45,564 bases of DNA from an uncultured Balneola sp. (lineage in GTDB: Bacteria; Bacteroidota; Rhodothermia; Balneolales; Balneolaceae). Positions 16,248-25,047 of this stretch are shown here, piece by piece (the first letter of the stretch is position 1; each line of letters starts with the position of its first letter). Below the pieces are notes generated by a model. That model was given only the letters and a program-made list of their open reading frames with translations. It was not told the origin of the DNA and made no database searches. The DNA is taken from the NCBI GenBank assembly GCA_913058495.1, contig CAJXQC010000024.1, positions 1 through 45,564 of the forward strand, read 5' to 3'. The position numbers and the translations under genes are program-made.

Positions 16248-18659
16248 ATGATTACTCTGAGAGCGCTGGTTTTAACCTTTTTATTCTTACTCTTTTCGAT
16301 GAGCTTAACAGCTCAGGATTTTGCAACATCCGTTAATCTCACCGGTAAAGTTTTTGATAATGAGGGAGAACCTTTAATTAATGCTACTGTTGCAGTTTAT
16401 AAAAGTGATTCACTATTGACCGGTACTGTCAGTGATACTCAGGGAAATTTTTCGCTTCAACTCAACCCCGGCTCTTATTCCATTGAGATAACTTTTCTGG
16501 CATTTGAGGCTACAAAAAAACAAGTAGTTTTAACAGCTGATGAGAACCTTGACCTAGGTACTATTACAATGCAACCCTCACAAGCGGAGCTGGATGAGGT
16601 AGAAATTCGGGGAGAGCGTTCCTATATGGAAATGAATTTTGACAGCCGCTCTTTTAATGTACAGGATGATATTACAAGTCTGGGTGGTTCCGCTCTTGAT
16701 GTACTGGATAATGTTCCTTCCATTTCGACTGATTTTGAAGGCAACGTGAGTCTGCGAGGAAATCAGGGTGTACAAATTTTAATTAATGGCTGGCCATCAA
16801 ATCTGGTAAGAAACGGAACCGATGCCTTAAGCAGTATTCCTTCCGGTTTGATTGAAGAAGTAAAGATCATCACAAATCCTTCCGCCCGTTATGCCGCAAA
16901 TGGAACCGGCGGTATTATTGATATAATTTTGGTGGAAGGAGCAGAACTGGGATTCAACGGAACGGTTCGGGCAAATGGCGGTTACCCACAAGATTACAGC
17001 CTGGGAGCTAATGTAAATTATCAAAAGAAAAGAATAAATTGGTTTGCTGACGCCCAGGTTGAATATGAAAATGAGCCTGAAACCGGCAGTACTTTTCAAA
17101 GCTTCAGCAATGATACAACTTATGCATACAGCGAATCCTCAGAAACTGACGAAACGGAAAAGGAAGTTAGTTTTAATATCGGAGCAGATATCTTTCTGGA
17201 TAACGACCAAATTGTTACCATTTCATCCAGAATTAATCTGGAAAATCAGATCGAAGACCGGAATGTAAATTATATTGATTACGATCCTGATAACAACCAA
17301 GTGTACCAATCAGCAAATCAAAATTGGGATATTCTTCAGGAAACGGAACGAGAAGTACTTGAAGATGAAACTGAGAATGATTTTGATGTCAGAGTCCAAT
17401 ATGAAAAGAAATTCAATAAGAACCGGGATCACAAATTAGTAGCGGATCTTGATTTCGAATTTGGACAAGAAAACGGAAAAATTAATTTTGATCAATTTGT
17501 GCAACAGGGAGCCGGAACAGCTGTTCAGCAACGAACCAATGCAGGAGAAGTGTATCGGGAAGCTCGTTTTGATGTTGATTACGAGCAACCTCTGGGCGAA
17601 TCAGGAAAACTGGAAGCAGGACTTCGTTATGATTATGAATGGCAGGATAATGATTATCTGGTAGAGGAATTCCAAGACGGTAATTGGGTACGTTCCGGTC
17701 AGGATATCGGACCTGCTGATAATTTTATTTATTCTGAAAATATTAATGCACTGTATGGAATCTACTCTGGCGAAATTAAACCATTTACATATCAGATCGG
17801 TCTGCGTGTCGAAAATACGAGAATCAATTCCCGGCTAGATGAATCCGGTACTTCCAGTTCTCAGAATTATACCAACTTTTTCCCAAGTGCTTTTCTGTCC
17901 TATACGATCAACGAGCTGAATTCAGTACAGTTAAGTTATAGTCGCAGAATTTCCAGACCTTGGTCAGGACAATTACTACCATTTGTGGAAATCGAAAATG
18001 ACAGAAACCGGGAAGTCGGAAACCCTGACCTGAAGCCGGAATTCAGCAACTCTTATGAAGCGGGTTATTTGCGCTATTGGGAAACAGGCTCCGTACTTAC
18101 CAGTTTTTATTACCGGCACCGAACAGAAGTTATTGAAGATGTATCTACCATTGATAATGGGATAACTACAGAAACTCCAATTAATCTGGCTACCGAAGAT
18201 GCTTGGGGAGTTGAGTTCTCAGCCGACCAAAAACTTTTTAGTGGACTTCAACTTTCAGGAAGTTTAAATATTTATCAATCAAACAGAGAAGGAAGTTTTC
18301 AAAATCAGGTTTATCAAAGTGAATCAGAAACCTTTACCAGTCGCCTGAGGGTTCGGTGGCAGTTTCTGGATGGCTGGAATTTTCAGTCATATATATCATA
18401 TCGTGGAGCCCAACAAACCACACAAGGCACGCGAGCGGGTCGGTCTTTTGTAGGTACGGGGCTTTCGAAAGATTTTTGGGATGGCAAAGCTAACATTTCA
18501 TTGAATATCAGGGACCTCTTTAATTCAAGGAATAGTGATCGTGAAATCATTCAACCATTTTCGTATACAAACAGTCAGTACAGTTGGTCAAGCAGAGCCT
18601 TTCGTTTAAACCTACGGTACAATTTTGGTGGAAGTAGTGATAATTCCAGAGGACGGTAG
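16248..18659 (+). CDS. Outer-membrane beta-barrel receptor (TonB-dependent-receptor-like)
   Basis: An 803-residue protein. Signal peptide 1-22 ending SLTAQ. A carboxypeptidase-regulatory-like beta-sandwich domain (about 30-107, from NLTGKVFDNEGEPLINATV to LGTITMQP) is followed by a plug-like domain (about 125-230, with ALDVLDNVPSISTDFEGNVSLRG and the SARYAANGTGGIIDI segment) and a long beta-barrel region ending in LRLNLRYNFGG. This matches the outer membrane beta-barrel/TonB-dependent-receptor group with a C-terminal OMP_b-brl_3-type barrel. Substrate unknown. It follows the two-component pair in the same orientation, suggesting regulation by it. Two TonB proteins encoded at 25-26.5 kb could energise it. 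Confidence 0.88.
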   Translation: MITLRALVLTFLFLLFSMSLTAQDFATSVNLTGKVFDNEGEPLINATVAVYKSDSLLTGTVSDTQGNFSLQLNPGSYSIEITFLAFEATKKQVVLTADENLDLGTITMQPSQAELDEVEIRGERSYMEMNFDSRSFNVQDDITSLGGSALDVLDNVPSISTDFEGNVSLRGNQGVQILINGWPSNLVRNGTDALSSIPSGLIEEVKIITNPSARYAANGTGGIIDIILVEGAELGFNGTVRANGGYPQDYSLGANVNYQKKRINWFADAQVEYENEPETGSTFQSFSNDTTYAYSESSETDETEKEVSFNIGADIFLDNDQIVTISSRINLENQIEDRNVNYIDYDPDNNQVYQSANQNWDILQETEREVLEDETENDFDVRVQYEKKFNKNRDHKLVADLDFEFGQENGKINFDQFVQQGAGTAVQQRTNAGEVYREARFDVDYEQPLGESGKLEAGLRYDYEWQDNDYLVEEFQDGNWVRSGQDIGPADNFIYSENINALYGIYSGEIKPFTYQIGLRVENTRINSRLDESGTSSSQNYTNFFPSAFLSYTINELNSVQLSYSRRISRPWSGQLLPFVEIENDRNREVGNPDLKPEFSNSYEAGYLRYWETGSVLTSFYYRHRTEVIEDVSTIDNGITTETPINLATEDAWGVEFSADQKLFSGLQLSGSLNIYQSNREGSFQNQVYQSESETFTSRLRVRWQFLDGWNFQSYISYRGAQQTTQGTRAGRSFVGTGLSKDFWDGKANISLNIRDLFNSRNSDREIIQPFSYTNSQYSWSSRAFRLNLRYNFGGSSDNSRGR

Positions 18660-18696
18660 TTGAAACAGAATCTCCATTTGAATTACTCAATCGGTT

Positions 18697-19353
18697 TTAT
18701 GGATAGAAATCATCAGTTTTGCCGGAAATTTGATGCTTTTTATCGGATTGCCTTAACTCATGGAATTTCATTTCCACGATGTTGTTGTGTTCCTTTACTT
18801 GTTTACCCAAAGTAAACAGATCATAAGCTGCGCCCAACCCAAACACACCGCCTGAGGCAAACCAACCAAGTCCAGTACCATATTTCTCCAGATAAAAACG
18901 TTGAAAGCCAAGCGTTCCGAAAAATCCAACTAACCATAACAAATAAGCTATCTTTCTAGATTTGAACTGACTTGGATCTTTGAATCTTTTGGGAATCAGT
19001 GACTTTTTCCCGGTTCCCGCTTTTTCCAGAAATTCGTCGATACTTACTAATATTCTCTTAGCCAGTCTCTTTACTCTCGGATTGGCATTTTGAGCCAGAT
19101 CCAATTCCCCTTCAAGAATTCCTTTTTCAAAATTAAACTCGTCCAGTAGTTTGTTGATATCGATCTTTCCATTCAGGTGAGCTTTGATCTTTCTGTTTAG
19201 ATTCTGGAGTGAATCATGAATGGAAGTGATTAAATTAGATTGCTCTTTTTCCTCATCAGACAAATCCTGCACTACTTCTTCGTATTTCTCGTACGCTTTC
19301 AGAAATACATTTTGAGCAATATAAATGAGTTCGAGCTGGTCTGACCTGTTCAC
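18697..19353 (-). CDS. TM2-domain protein with N-terminal helical region
   Basis: A 218-residue protein. The N-terminal 110 residues are charged and helical (EKYEEVVQDLSDEEKEQ and onward), probably cytoplasmic. Residues about 130-190 form a TM2 domain: two hydrophobic segments joined by GTLGFQRFYLEKYGTGLGW, the usual GxxGxHRFYLG-like core with Gln in place of His, and a final YDLFTLGKQV. TM2 proteins are small membrane proteins of mostly unknown role. It converges with the receptor gene and is separated by about 170 bp from the BspA-repeat gene upstream, with that gene's terminator between, so it is likely transcribed alone. Confidence 0.8.
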   Translation of the reverse strand: MNRSDQLELIYIAQNVFLKAYEKYEEVVQDLSDEEKEQSNLITSIHDSLQNLNRKIKAHLNGKIDINKLLDEFNFEKGILEGELDLAQNANPRVKRLAKRILVSIDEFLEKAGTGKKSLIPKRFKDPSQFKSRKIAYLLWLVGFFGTLGFQRFYLEKYGTGLGWFASGGVFGLGAAYDLFTLGKQVKEHNNIVEMKFHELRQSDKKHQISGKTDDFYP

Positions 19354-19476
19354 GTGATGTTAGTTTGTTTTTTTAAGAACCGAATAAAATTCGGTTAACT
19401 GATACCCTGATTTTGAAAATATGTTACGGATTTAATAAAACATACTCGAATGAATATAGCTGATGGTGTTATAAAT

Positions 19477-19512
19477 AAAAAAGCTCAACCCGTTTCCAAG
19501 TTGACCTTTTTA
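19477..19512 (-). terminator. Intrinsic terminator after the BspA-repeat gene
   Basis: On the minus strand GGTCAACTTG, loop GAAA, CGGGTTGAGC then TTTTTT; ten stem positions with one mismatch. It lies about 14 nt past the gene's stop. Confidence 0.75.
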
Positions 19513-19525
19513 TTTAAGATTCCGC

Positions 19526-21037
19526 TTATTTCACAAGAAGCATCTTTTCAGTAAATACTTTCTTAGGTGTAATTAATCGATAAAAATATATTCCCGAAGC
19601 TAGGTCACTCGCATCAAAATTAAGCGTGTAAACACCGGAATTCTTAAATCCGTCAACTAAAACTTCAACTTCCTGACCAATCATATTATAAACCGAAACT
19701 TTCACCATAGTTGCTTCCGGTAGCTCAAAATTAATAGTAGTTGTAGGGTTAAATGGATTTGGATAGTTCTGTTTAAGAGCGAAAACTGAAGGAGATTCTT
19801 CGTTAGGTTCATTTGAAACCGTACTTGGGCAAGTTCCCCATACGGGCTTATTTTCAGAGGTTAACATACTAGAGGTTGAAAATGAACTTGGCTCAAAAGT
19901 AATATTAGTAACACACCAACTGCTCAAATTTTGATTAAACTTGGAAGCATCATTGAACATCTCGTCCATGTCTGTTACTAAACTCACATCCCAACTACCT
20001 ATGTCTTGATTAAAAGTGGATGTAGCCTCAAACATGCCATCCATTCTTGTTGCTGAACTCACATCCCAACTGCCTATATCTTGATTAAATACGGAAGCAC
20101 CTTCAAACATACTTATCATATTGGTAGCGGAGCCTACATCCCAACTGCTTATATCTTGATTAAATACATGTGCACCTTGAAACATTCCTTGCATAATTGA
20201 TACCTTACTTACATCCCAACTGCTTATATCTTGATTAAAAGAAGTCGCTCGCAGAAACATGAAGATTGTATTGGTAACAGAGCTCATATCCCAACTGTTT
20301 AGAGGTTGGTTAAAAGAAGCCGCAGTCGCAAACATATACCCCATATAAGTCACCATGCTAACATTCCAGCTGTCTATATCCTGATTAAAATTTATTGCCC
20401 TATTGAACATACTATTCATTCTAGTAACTTTTCCTGTATTCCAGCTCTCTATTGGATGGTCGAAAGAAGTTGCATCATCAAACATGCTAGACATAGTTGT
20501 TACGTTGCTCACATCCCAACTTCCAATAGGCTGATCAAAAGAACGTGCTCCAGCAAACATGCTAGACATATTGGTTACGTTGCTCACATCCCAATTTCCA
20601 ATAGGCTGATCAAAATGCCGTGCTCCAGAAAACATGCGGCTCATATCAGTAACTGCACCCACATTCCAATTTCCAATAGGCTGATCAAAAAGCCGTGCTC
20701 CAGAAAACATAGCAGTCATATTGATTACATTACTCACATCCCAACTACTTATATTTTGGTTAAAAGTATCAAAATCATCAAAAATCTCTTCCATATCCGT
20801 AACAGGAGTTGTGCATACGACTGATAAGTCTTCATCGGCGTCTCTCTTTGAAACTAAAAGGCTCTTGTCTACCGCTGTATATGTAATCCCACCCACTACA
20901 CCCGTATCACCAGAATTTGCTCCATCACAAGTTATAGTCACTCCATTTTCTGCCAAGGCAAAGGTTCCTTGTGCTTTTAAAAAAAATGGTGCCAATAAGA
21001 ACAAAACAAAGCATATTCCGATTACAAATTTTCTCAT
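19526..21037 (-). CDS. BspA-type repeat (DUF285) surface protein with T9SS sorting domain
   Basis: A 503-residue secreted protein. Signal peptide 1-22 (cleavage after LKAQ). Residues about 92-391 form twelve 25-residue repeats of the BspA/DUF285 type: F(N/D)QxIxxWDVSxVTxMxxMFxxA. The capping segment SSWCVTNI ... VWGTC carries two Cys. The C-terminal ~85 residues are a type A T9SS sorting domain (NYPNPFNPTTTINFELP, then GIYFYRL and a basic end KMLLVK), so export through the T9SS and surface attachment or release is predicted. BspA-type repeats in other bacteria bind host or matrix proteins; in a probable marine or free-living organism the ligand is unknown. The DNA repeats are 75 bp and partly near-identical. 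Confidence 0.92.
   Translation of the reverse strand: MRKFVIGICFVLFLLAPFFLKAQGTFALAENGVTITCDGANSGDTGVVGGITYTAVDKSLLVSKRDADEDLSVVCTTPVTDMEEIFDDFDTFNQNISSWDVSNVINMTAMFSGARLFDQPIGNWNVGAVTDMSRMFSGARHFDQPIGNWDVSNVTNMSSMFAGARSFDQPIGSWDVSNVTTMSSMFDDATSFDHPIESWNTGKVTRMNSMFNRAINFNQDIDSWNVSMVTYMGYMFATAASFNQPLNSWDMSSVTNTIFMFLRATSFNQDISSWDVSKVSIMQGMFQGAHVFNQDISSWDVGSATNMISMFEGASVFNQDIGSWDVSSATRMDGMFEATSTFNQDIGSWDVSLVTDMDEMFNDASKFNQNLSSWCVTNITFEPSSFSTSSMLTSENKPVWGTCPSTVSNEPNEESPSVFALKQNYPNPFNPTTTINFELPEATMVKVSVYNMIGQEVEVLVDGFKNSGVYTLNFDASDLASGIYFYRLITPKKVFTEKMLLVK
19865..20764 (-). repeat. Twelve in-frame 75-bp tandem repeats
   Basis: The DNA behind the BspA-type repeats. Units such as those around 20485-20560 and 20560-20635 are nearly identical at DNA level, and another run near 20020-20250 shares the phrase for FNQDISSWDV. 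This points to recent duplication or gene conversion between units. Edges are estimated from the protein repeats. Confidence 0.85.
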
Positions 21038-21101
21038 AATATCTTCCTCAGTGTTTCGATACGTTAAATTTTAAAACTTAAACTATAGAAAATTAAATAT
21101 A

Positions 21102-21135
21102 AAAAAAGCCCAACTCATTCCTGAATCGGGCTTTT
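21102..21135 (-). terminator. Intrinsic terminator after the tRNA gene
   Basis: On the minus strand GCCCGATTCA, loop GGAA, TGAGTTGGGC (10 bp including G-T pairs), then TTTTTTT. It lies about 10 nt past the tRNA 3' end. Confidence 0.85.
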
Positions 21136-21145
21136 GTTCTTAGAG

Positions 21146-21219
21146 TAGCGTGGGACGGAATTGAACCGTCGACCTCACGATTATGAGTCGTGCGCTCTAA
21201 CCATCTGAGCTACCACGCC
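21146..21219 (-). tRNA. tRNA with anticodon CAT (Met elongator, possibly Ile2)
   Basis: A 74-nt cloverleaf on the minus strand: acceptor GGCGTGG / CCACGCT (first pair G-U), D arm GCTC..GAGC, anticodon arm CACGA-CTCATAA-TCGTG, T arm GACGG-TTCAATT-CCGTC, discriminator A, no encoded CCA. The paired first base excludes the initiator type, which has a mismatch there. CAT can read Met, or Ile when modified to lysidine; I favour elongator Met without certainty. Confidence 0.93.
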
Positions 21220-21402
21220 ATTTGTCAATAAATTGAAAGCTTCAAAACTCAAATGACAATTTGTGATCTTGAGCTTTCGTGGGGTTTCTTTTTTTCAAAG
21301 AACTCCAAATATAAGGACTTCCAACATCAACCGTAAACAATTTTTCAGGGAAATCTGCTATAACTCACTTCTAAGTTTGTTACCTTTCTTCCGCTGCTTA
21401 AG

Positions 21403-21464
21403 CAACCCTGTCAGGGTTGTTTGAAATAATTAAATCTTAAATAAAATTTAACCCTGACAGGGTT
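21403..21464. repeat. Two AACCCTG-N-CAGGGTT palindromes before proS
   Basis: CAACCCTGTCAGGGTTG (21403-21419) and AACCCTGACAGGGTT (21450-21464), 7- to 8-bp arms around one central base. The second ends 11 nt before the proS ATG at 21476. Such palindromes could be operators, short stem-loops or dispersed repeats; a regulatory role is conjecture. Confidence 0.7.
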
Positions 21465-21475
21465 TTTCGAAAATT

Positions 21476-22945
21476 ATGGCGCAGAAGATCACAAAAAGAG
21501 AAAAAGATTATTCACAATGGTACCTGGATGTTGTAAAGGAAGCCAAACTTGCTGAACATTCTCCGGTGCGTGGATGTATGGTTATTCGTCCTACGGGAAT
21601 GGCTCTGTGGGAAAACATGCAGCAAGGTCTGGACAAAATGTTCAAAGATACCGGACACGAAAATGCTTACTTCCCTCTTTTTATTCCGAAATCATTTCTG
21701 TCAAAAGAGGCGCAACACGTAGAAGGTTTTGCGAAAGAGTGCGCCGTTATCACTCACAGCAGATTAAAAGCTGTAGATGGCGGAGTCGAAGTTGATCCGG
21801 AATCCAAATTAGAGGAAGAGCTCATTGTTCGTCCAACTTCAGAAACCATAATCTGGGATACCTACAGAAGCTGGATACAATCGTACCGCGATCTTCCGAT
21901 CTTAGTAAATCAATGGGCAAATGTTGTGCGTTGGGAAATGAGAACCCGACTGTTCCTCAGAACGATGGAATTTTTGTGGCAGGAAGGACATACCGCACAT
22001 GCAACCAAGCAGGAGGCTGTTGATGAAACACTCCAAATGCTGGAAGTGTATCGTACTTTTGCAGAAGATTATATGGCAATGCCGGTTATAACCGGAGTGA
22101 AAACTGCGAGCGAACGATTTGCAGGCGCTGTTGACACTTATTGTATTGAAGCACTGATGCAAGATGGCAAAGCATTGCAAGCAGGAACTTCTCACTTTTT
22201 AGGGCAGAATTTTGCCAAAGCTTTTGATGTAAAATTTCAGGATAGTGATGGTGATCACAAACTGGTTTGGGCAACAAGCTGGGGAGTTTCAACCCGATTG
22301 ATCGGCGGATTGATCATGACGCATTCGGATGATCAGGGATTGGTAATTCCTCCAAGATTAGCTCCGACACAGGTTGTGATCGTTCCTATTTATAGAAGTG
22401 ATGAAGAGCGCGAAACTGTTCTTGAGTATGGTGATTCTATTTACAACGAGCTTAAAGATCTTGGAGTCCGTGTAAAATTGGATGACAGAGATAATTACAA
22501 GCCGGGCTTCAAATTCGCGGAGCATGAAGCTCAGGGAATTCCGTTGAGAATTGCCGTTGGACCAAGAGATGTACAAAAAGGAAATGTGGAACTTGCTCGT
22601 CGTGACACTTTAAGCAAATCGTTTGAATCCAGAGATGGAATTGGTTTAATGGTTAAGGAATTACTGGAAACCATTCAGGTTGATCTTTTTGAAGCTGCTA
22701 AGAAACGCAGAGAAGAAGCTACTTCAGAAGTGGAAACTTACGATGAGTTCAAAAAAGTTCTGGAAGAAAAAGGCGGTTTCATTTACGCTCACTGGGATGG
22801 AACTGATGAAACTGAGGAACTTGTTAAAAATGAAACCAAAGCAACCATTCGTTGTATTCCTTTAAAAACTGACGAAAAAGAAGGCAAGTGTATGGTTACC
22901 GGAAAGCCTTCAAAGCAGAAAGTGTTATTTGCAAGGTCTTATTAA
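21476..22945 (+). CDS. proS: Prolyl-tRNA synthetase, short eukaryote/archaea-like type
   Basis: A 489-residue class II synthetase charging tRNA-Pro. It lacks the long editing insertion of E. coli ProRS and shows the class-3 layout: N-terminal [19 protein letters not shown], catalytic motif 2 in [12 protein letters not shown] and [20 protein letters not shown], anticodon-binding domain from VVIVPIY, and a C-terminal domain with [18 protein letters not shown] ending in the conserved Tyr. This type is common in Bacteroidetes, Deinococcus and related groups. It is preceded by the palindrome pair and followed by a REP-like inverted pair before the next gene. Confidence 0.96.
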   Translation: MAQKITKREKDYSQWYLDVVKEAKLAEHSPVRGCMVIRPTGMALWENMQQGLDKMFKDTGHENAYFPLFIPKSFLSKEAQHVEGFAKECAVITHSRLKAVDGGVEVDPESKLEEELIVRPTSETIIWDTYRSWIQSYRDLPILVNQWANVVRWEMRTRLFLRTMEFLWQEGHTAHATKQEAVDETLQMLEVYRTFAEDYMAMPVITGVKTASERFAGAVDTYCIEALMQDGKALQAGTSHFLGQNFAKAFDVKFQDSDGDHKLVWATSWGVSTRLIGGLIMTHSDDQGLVIPPRLAPTQVVIVPIYRSDEERETVLEYGDSIYNELKDLGVRVKLDDRDNYKPGFKFAEHEAQGIPLRIAVGPRDVQKGNVELARRDTLSKSFESRDGIGLMVKELLETIQVDLFEAAKKRREEATSEVETYDEFKKVLEEKGGFIYAHWDGTDETEELVKNETKATIRCIPLKTDEKEGKCMVTGKPSKQKVLFARSY

Positions 22946-22952
22946 CTAAGTT

Positions 22953-23041
22953 GTCATCTTGATCCCGAAACGTCGGGAGAAGAATCTTCAAAATGTTCTA
23001 AAACTAATAAGTGAAGATTCTTCGCTATCGCTCTGAATGAC
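22953..23041. repeat. REP-like inverted pair between proS and the NAD(P)HX repair gene
   Basis: GTCATCTTGA..GAAGAATCTTC (22953-22989) and its inverted counterpart ending GAATGAC (23013-23041; reverse complement GTCATTCAGA..GAAGAATCTTC). The outer 6-7 and inner 11 bases agree while the middles differ: TCCCGAAACGTCGGGA, itself a hairpin, versus GCGATAGC. It ends 17 nt before the next ATG. Confidence 0.75.
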
Positions 23042-23058
23042 TCATAATTGTATAATAA

Positions 23059-24561
23059 ATGAACATTCCTCCATATCCATATCATCTTTGTTCTGCGGAA
23101 CAGTGCCGGAGAATGGACGAACGTACTATCAATGAATTTGGCATTGATAGTTTCACGTTGATGGAGATCGCCGGAACTAAGGCTGCTGATTTCATCCTTT
23201 CTGAAATAGAATCGGATTCTCATGGTTTGTTTATATGCGGAAAAGGAAATAACGCCGGAGATGCTTTAGTTGTAGCGCGAATTCTCTCTGAAAAAGATCA
23301 TCCGGTTACGATCTGTTTTGTTGGAGGAACTGATTCTTTAAGTGAAGACACTTCTAAGAATCTCGAACTGCTTAAAAAGTTGAAAGGAAACATCAATTTT
23401 GTTGAATGGGTATCCGACTTCGATTTCAGAGAGTATGATTTTATGGTGGATGGAATGTTTGGAACAGGGCTTAATTCTGATGTCCGCTTTCCTTATGACG
23501 AAGTGATCAATGAATTAAATCAGTCAAAAAAAACGAACTTCTCTTTGGACCTACCTTCTGGTTTACACACTGATACCGGCAGAAAAATGGGAAGCGCTGT
23601 ACTTGCCGATTTTACGATTACGTTCGGAGCACTAAAAACAGGTTTCTATCTGAATGACGGATTCGATCATTCTGGAGAAGTTGTACTGTGCGAACTTCCT
23701 TTTCCGAATCACTTTAAAGAGAAGTCTGCTTATTTAACTCATGAAGATTGGTTTACAGAATCAGAAATAGATCAAAAGCAGCGCGAACACAAATATGACG
23801 GAGGAGTTCTTTATATAATAGCAGGTTCAGAAGGACTGACCGGAGCAGCAGTTTTAGCAGCACAAAGTGCCTGGGGTACAGGAGTTGGAGCTGTGGTTCT
23901 GATCACCCCAAAGGGATTACTCAATATTTATGAAAAGAATCTGACTCAGATCATCAAAAGACCTGTTGGTACAGATAATGACATCCATTTTTCGATGTCT
24001 CATTTGGAGCAGATACAATCGATTTTAAATGAAAAGCCCGGATCATTATTGATCGGCCCCGGTCTTGGCAGAGATCCCGAAACCATAAATTTTGTTCAAA
24101 AATTACTTTCTGACTTTAACGGAAACGTTGTTATCGATGCCGACGCTCTCTTTGCTCTTTCAGAATCTGATAGTTGGAAAAAACCTGATAATGCCAACTG
24201 GATTCTTACACCTCATCCCGGTGAATTGAAAAAGCTTTTAGGTTCAGATATTCAAGATGGGTTTGACCGATTGATACAGGTTTCCAAAACTGCGAAAGAA
24301 GAAAACATCACTATTTTGTCGAAAGGATTTCCTTGTATTTTGGGAACAACTTCGGGCGATGCATATTTAACGGGATATGATACCCGAATTTTTTCCCGGG
24401 CGGGTTTCGGAGATATACTTGCCGGTAAAGTCAGTGGACACCTGTTGGCTTTGAAAGAACCTGATTCAGCATGCATTAAAGCACTAATTGACGGCAAACA
24501 AAAAGCAGTTTTTCATTTTAACAACTCAAACTCTGAACTTGAGCCAATTCATTTAATCTAG
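23059..24561 (+). CDS. nnr: Bifunctional NAD(P)H-hydrate epimerase / ADP-dependent dehydratase
   Basis: A 500-residue fusion that repairs hydrated NADH and NADPH. The N-terminal half (about 1-220) is the YjeF-N epimerase with CGKGNNAGDALVVARIL and MVDGMFGTGL, and LDLPSGLHTDTG. The C-terminal half (about 235-495) is the ribokinase-like dehydratase with LIGPGLGRDP, VIDADALFAL, LTPHPGELKKLLG and the catalytic AGFGDILAGKVSG. Both halves look intact; length is typical of the bacterial fusion. It sits in a plus-strand row between proS and the VanZ-like gene. Function call from family knowledge is strong. Confidence 0.95.
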   Translation: MNIPPYPYHLCSAEQCRRMDERTINEFGIDSFTLMEIAGTKAADFILSEIESDSHGLFICGKGNNAGDALVVARILSEKDHPVTICFVGGTDSLSEDTSKNLELLKKLKGNINFVEWVSDFDFREYDFMVDGMFGTGLNSDVRFPYDEVINELNQSKKTNFSLDLPSGLHTDTGRKMGSAVLADFTITFGALKTGFYLNDGFDHSGEVVLCELPFPNHFKEKSAYLTHEDWFTESEIDQKQREHKYDGGVLYIIAGSEGLTGAAVLAAQSAWGTGVGAVVLITPKGLLNIYEKNLTQIIKRPVGTDNDIHFSMSHLEQIQSILNEKPGSLLIGPGLGRDPETINFVQKLLSDFNGNVVIDADALFALSESDSWKKPDNANWILTPHPGELKKLLGSDIQDGFDRLIQVSKTAKEENITILSKGFPCILGTTSGDAYLTGYDTRIFSRAGFGDILAGKVSGHLLALKEPDSACIKALIDGKQKAVFHFNNSNSELEPIHLI

Positions 24562-24580
24562 TCAGGACTAACCCATCGAT

Positions 24581-24976
24581 ATTATTTTTAAATATAAACG
24601 GTTTTTTGGCATTCTTGTAGCTTTCACAACCATATCTATATTGGTGGCTACTCTCTATCCATCTAAAACATCACTCTCTTTGAATATTTGGGATTATGAT
24701 AAATTGGGGCATTTTATCATGTTTGCAGGTTGGACTTTTCTTGTTGGACTTTTCAGAGCAAGTAACACGAAAAGAAAACCTAGCCTTTGGAAAGTATTTT
24801 CTCTTGGTTGCTTTTATGGTCTGATGATCGAGTTTCTACAATTTGTAGTTCCGACTAACAGAAGCCCTGAAACTCTGGATTTTGTAGCTGATGCTTTGGG
24901 TGCGCTATTTGCAATTTTTGTGCTTCATTTCTTATTCAAATCAATGTTCTCTACTGATAAAGCTAATACTGCATGA
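24581..24976 (+). CDS. VanZ-like small membrane protein with an unusual start
   Basis: The frame encodes a VanZ-like protein: helix 1 FFGILVAFTTISILVATLYP, then YDKLGHFIMFAGW (the conserved DKxxH), helix 2-3, YGLMIEFLQFVVP, SPETLDFVADALG and a last helix. The only common start codons are TTG at 24641 and GTG at 24644, which would remove most of helix 1. The open frame runs back to TAA at 24569-24571 and contains ATC 24575, ATT 24581 and ATT 24584 before a plausible N-terminus FKYKRFFG. I place the start at ATT 24581 as the best guess; the conservative alternative is 24641 (111 residues). VanZ-like proteins are of unknown function outside glycopeptide resistance clusters. It lies just after the NAD(P)HX repair gene. 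Confidence 0.72.
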   Translation: MIFKYKRFFGILVAFTTISILVATLYPSKTSLSLNIWDYDKLGHFIMFAGWTFLVGLFRASNTKRKPSLWKVFSLGCFYGLMIEFLQFVVPTNRSPETLDFVADALGALFAIFVLHFLFKSMFSTDKANTA

Positions 24977-25001
24977 TTATGTTATACTAACATCTTCCTA
25001 A

Positions 25002-25042
25002 AAGAGATTTATTACCAGAGCACACTACTAATCAAATCTCTT
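25002..25042 (+). promoter_or_regulatory. Stem-loop directly upstream of first tonB-like gene
   Basis: AAGAGATTT (25002-25010) and AAATCTCTT (25034-25042), perfect 9-bp inverted repeat with a 23-nt loop, ending 5 nt before the ATG at 25048. It has no T-run, so it is not a terminator. It could mask or shape the translation start. Confidence 0.5.
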
Positions 25043-25047
25043 GCTTT

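Noticed and set aside
20306-20824. Plus-strand ORF of 172 codons across the BspA-repeat gene
   Set aside because: It is the antisense frame of the tandem repeats; its periodic His/Ile-rich peptide only mirrors the 75-bp repeat, and the minus-strand protein has a signal peptide and T9SS domain.
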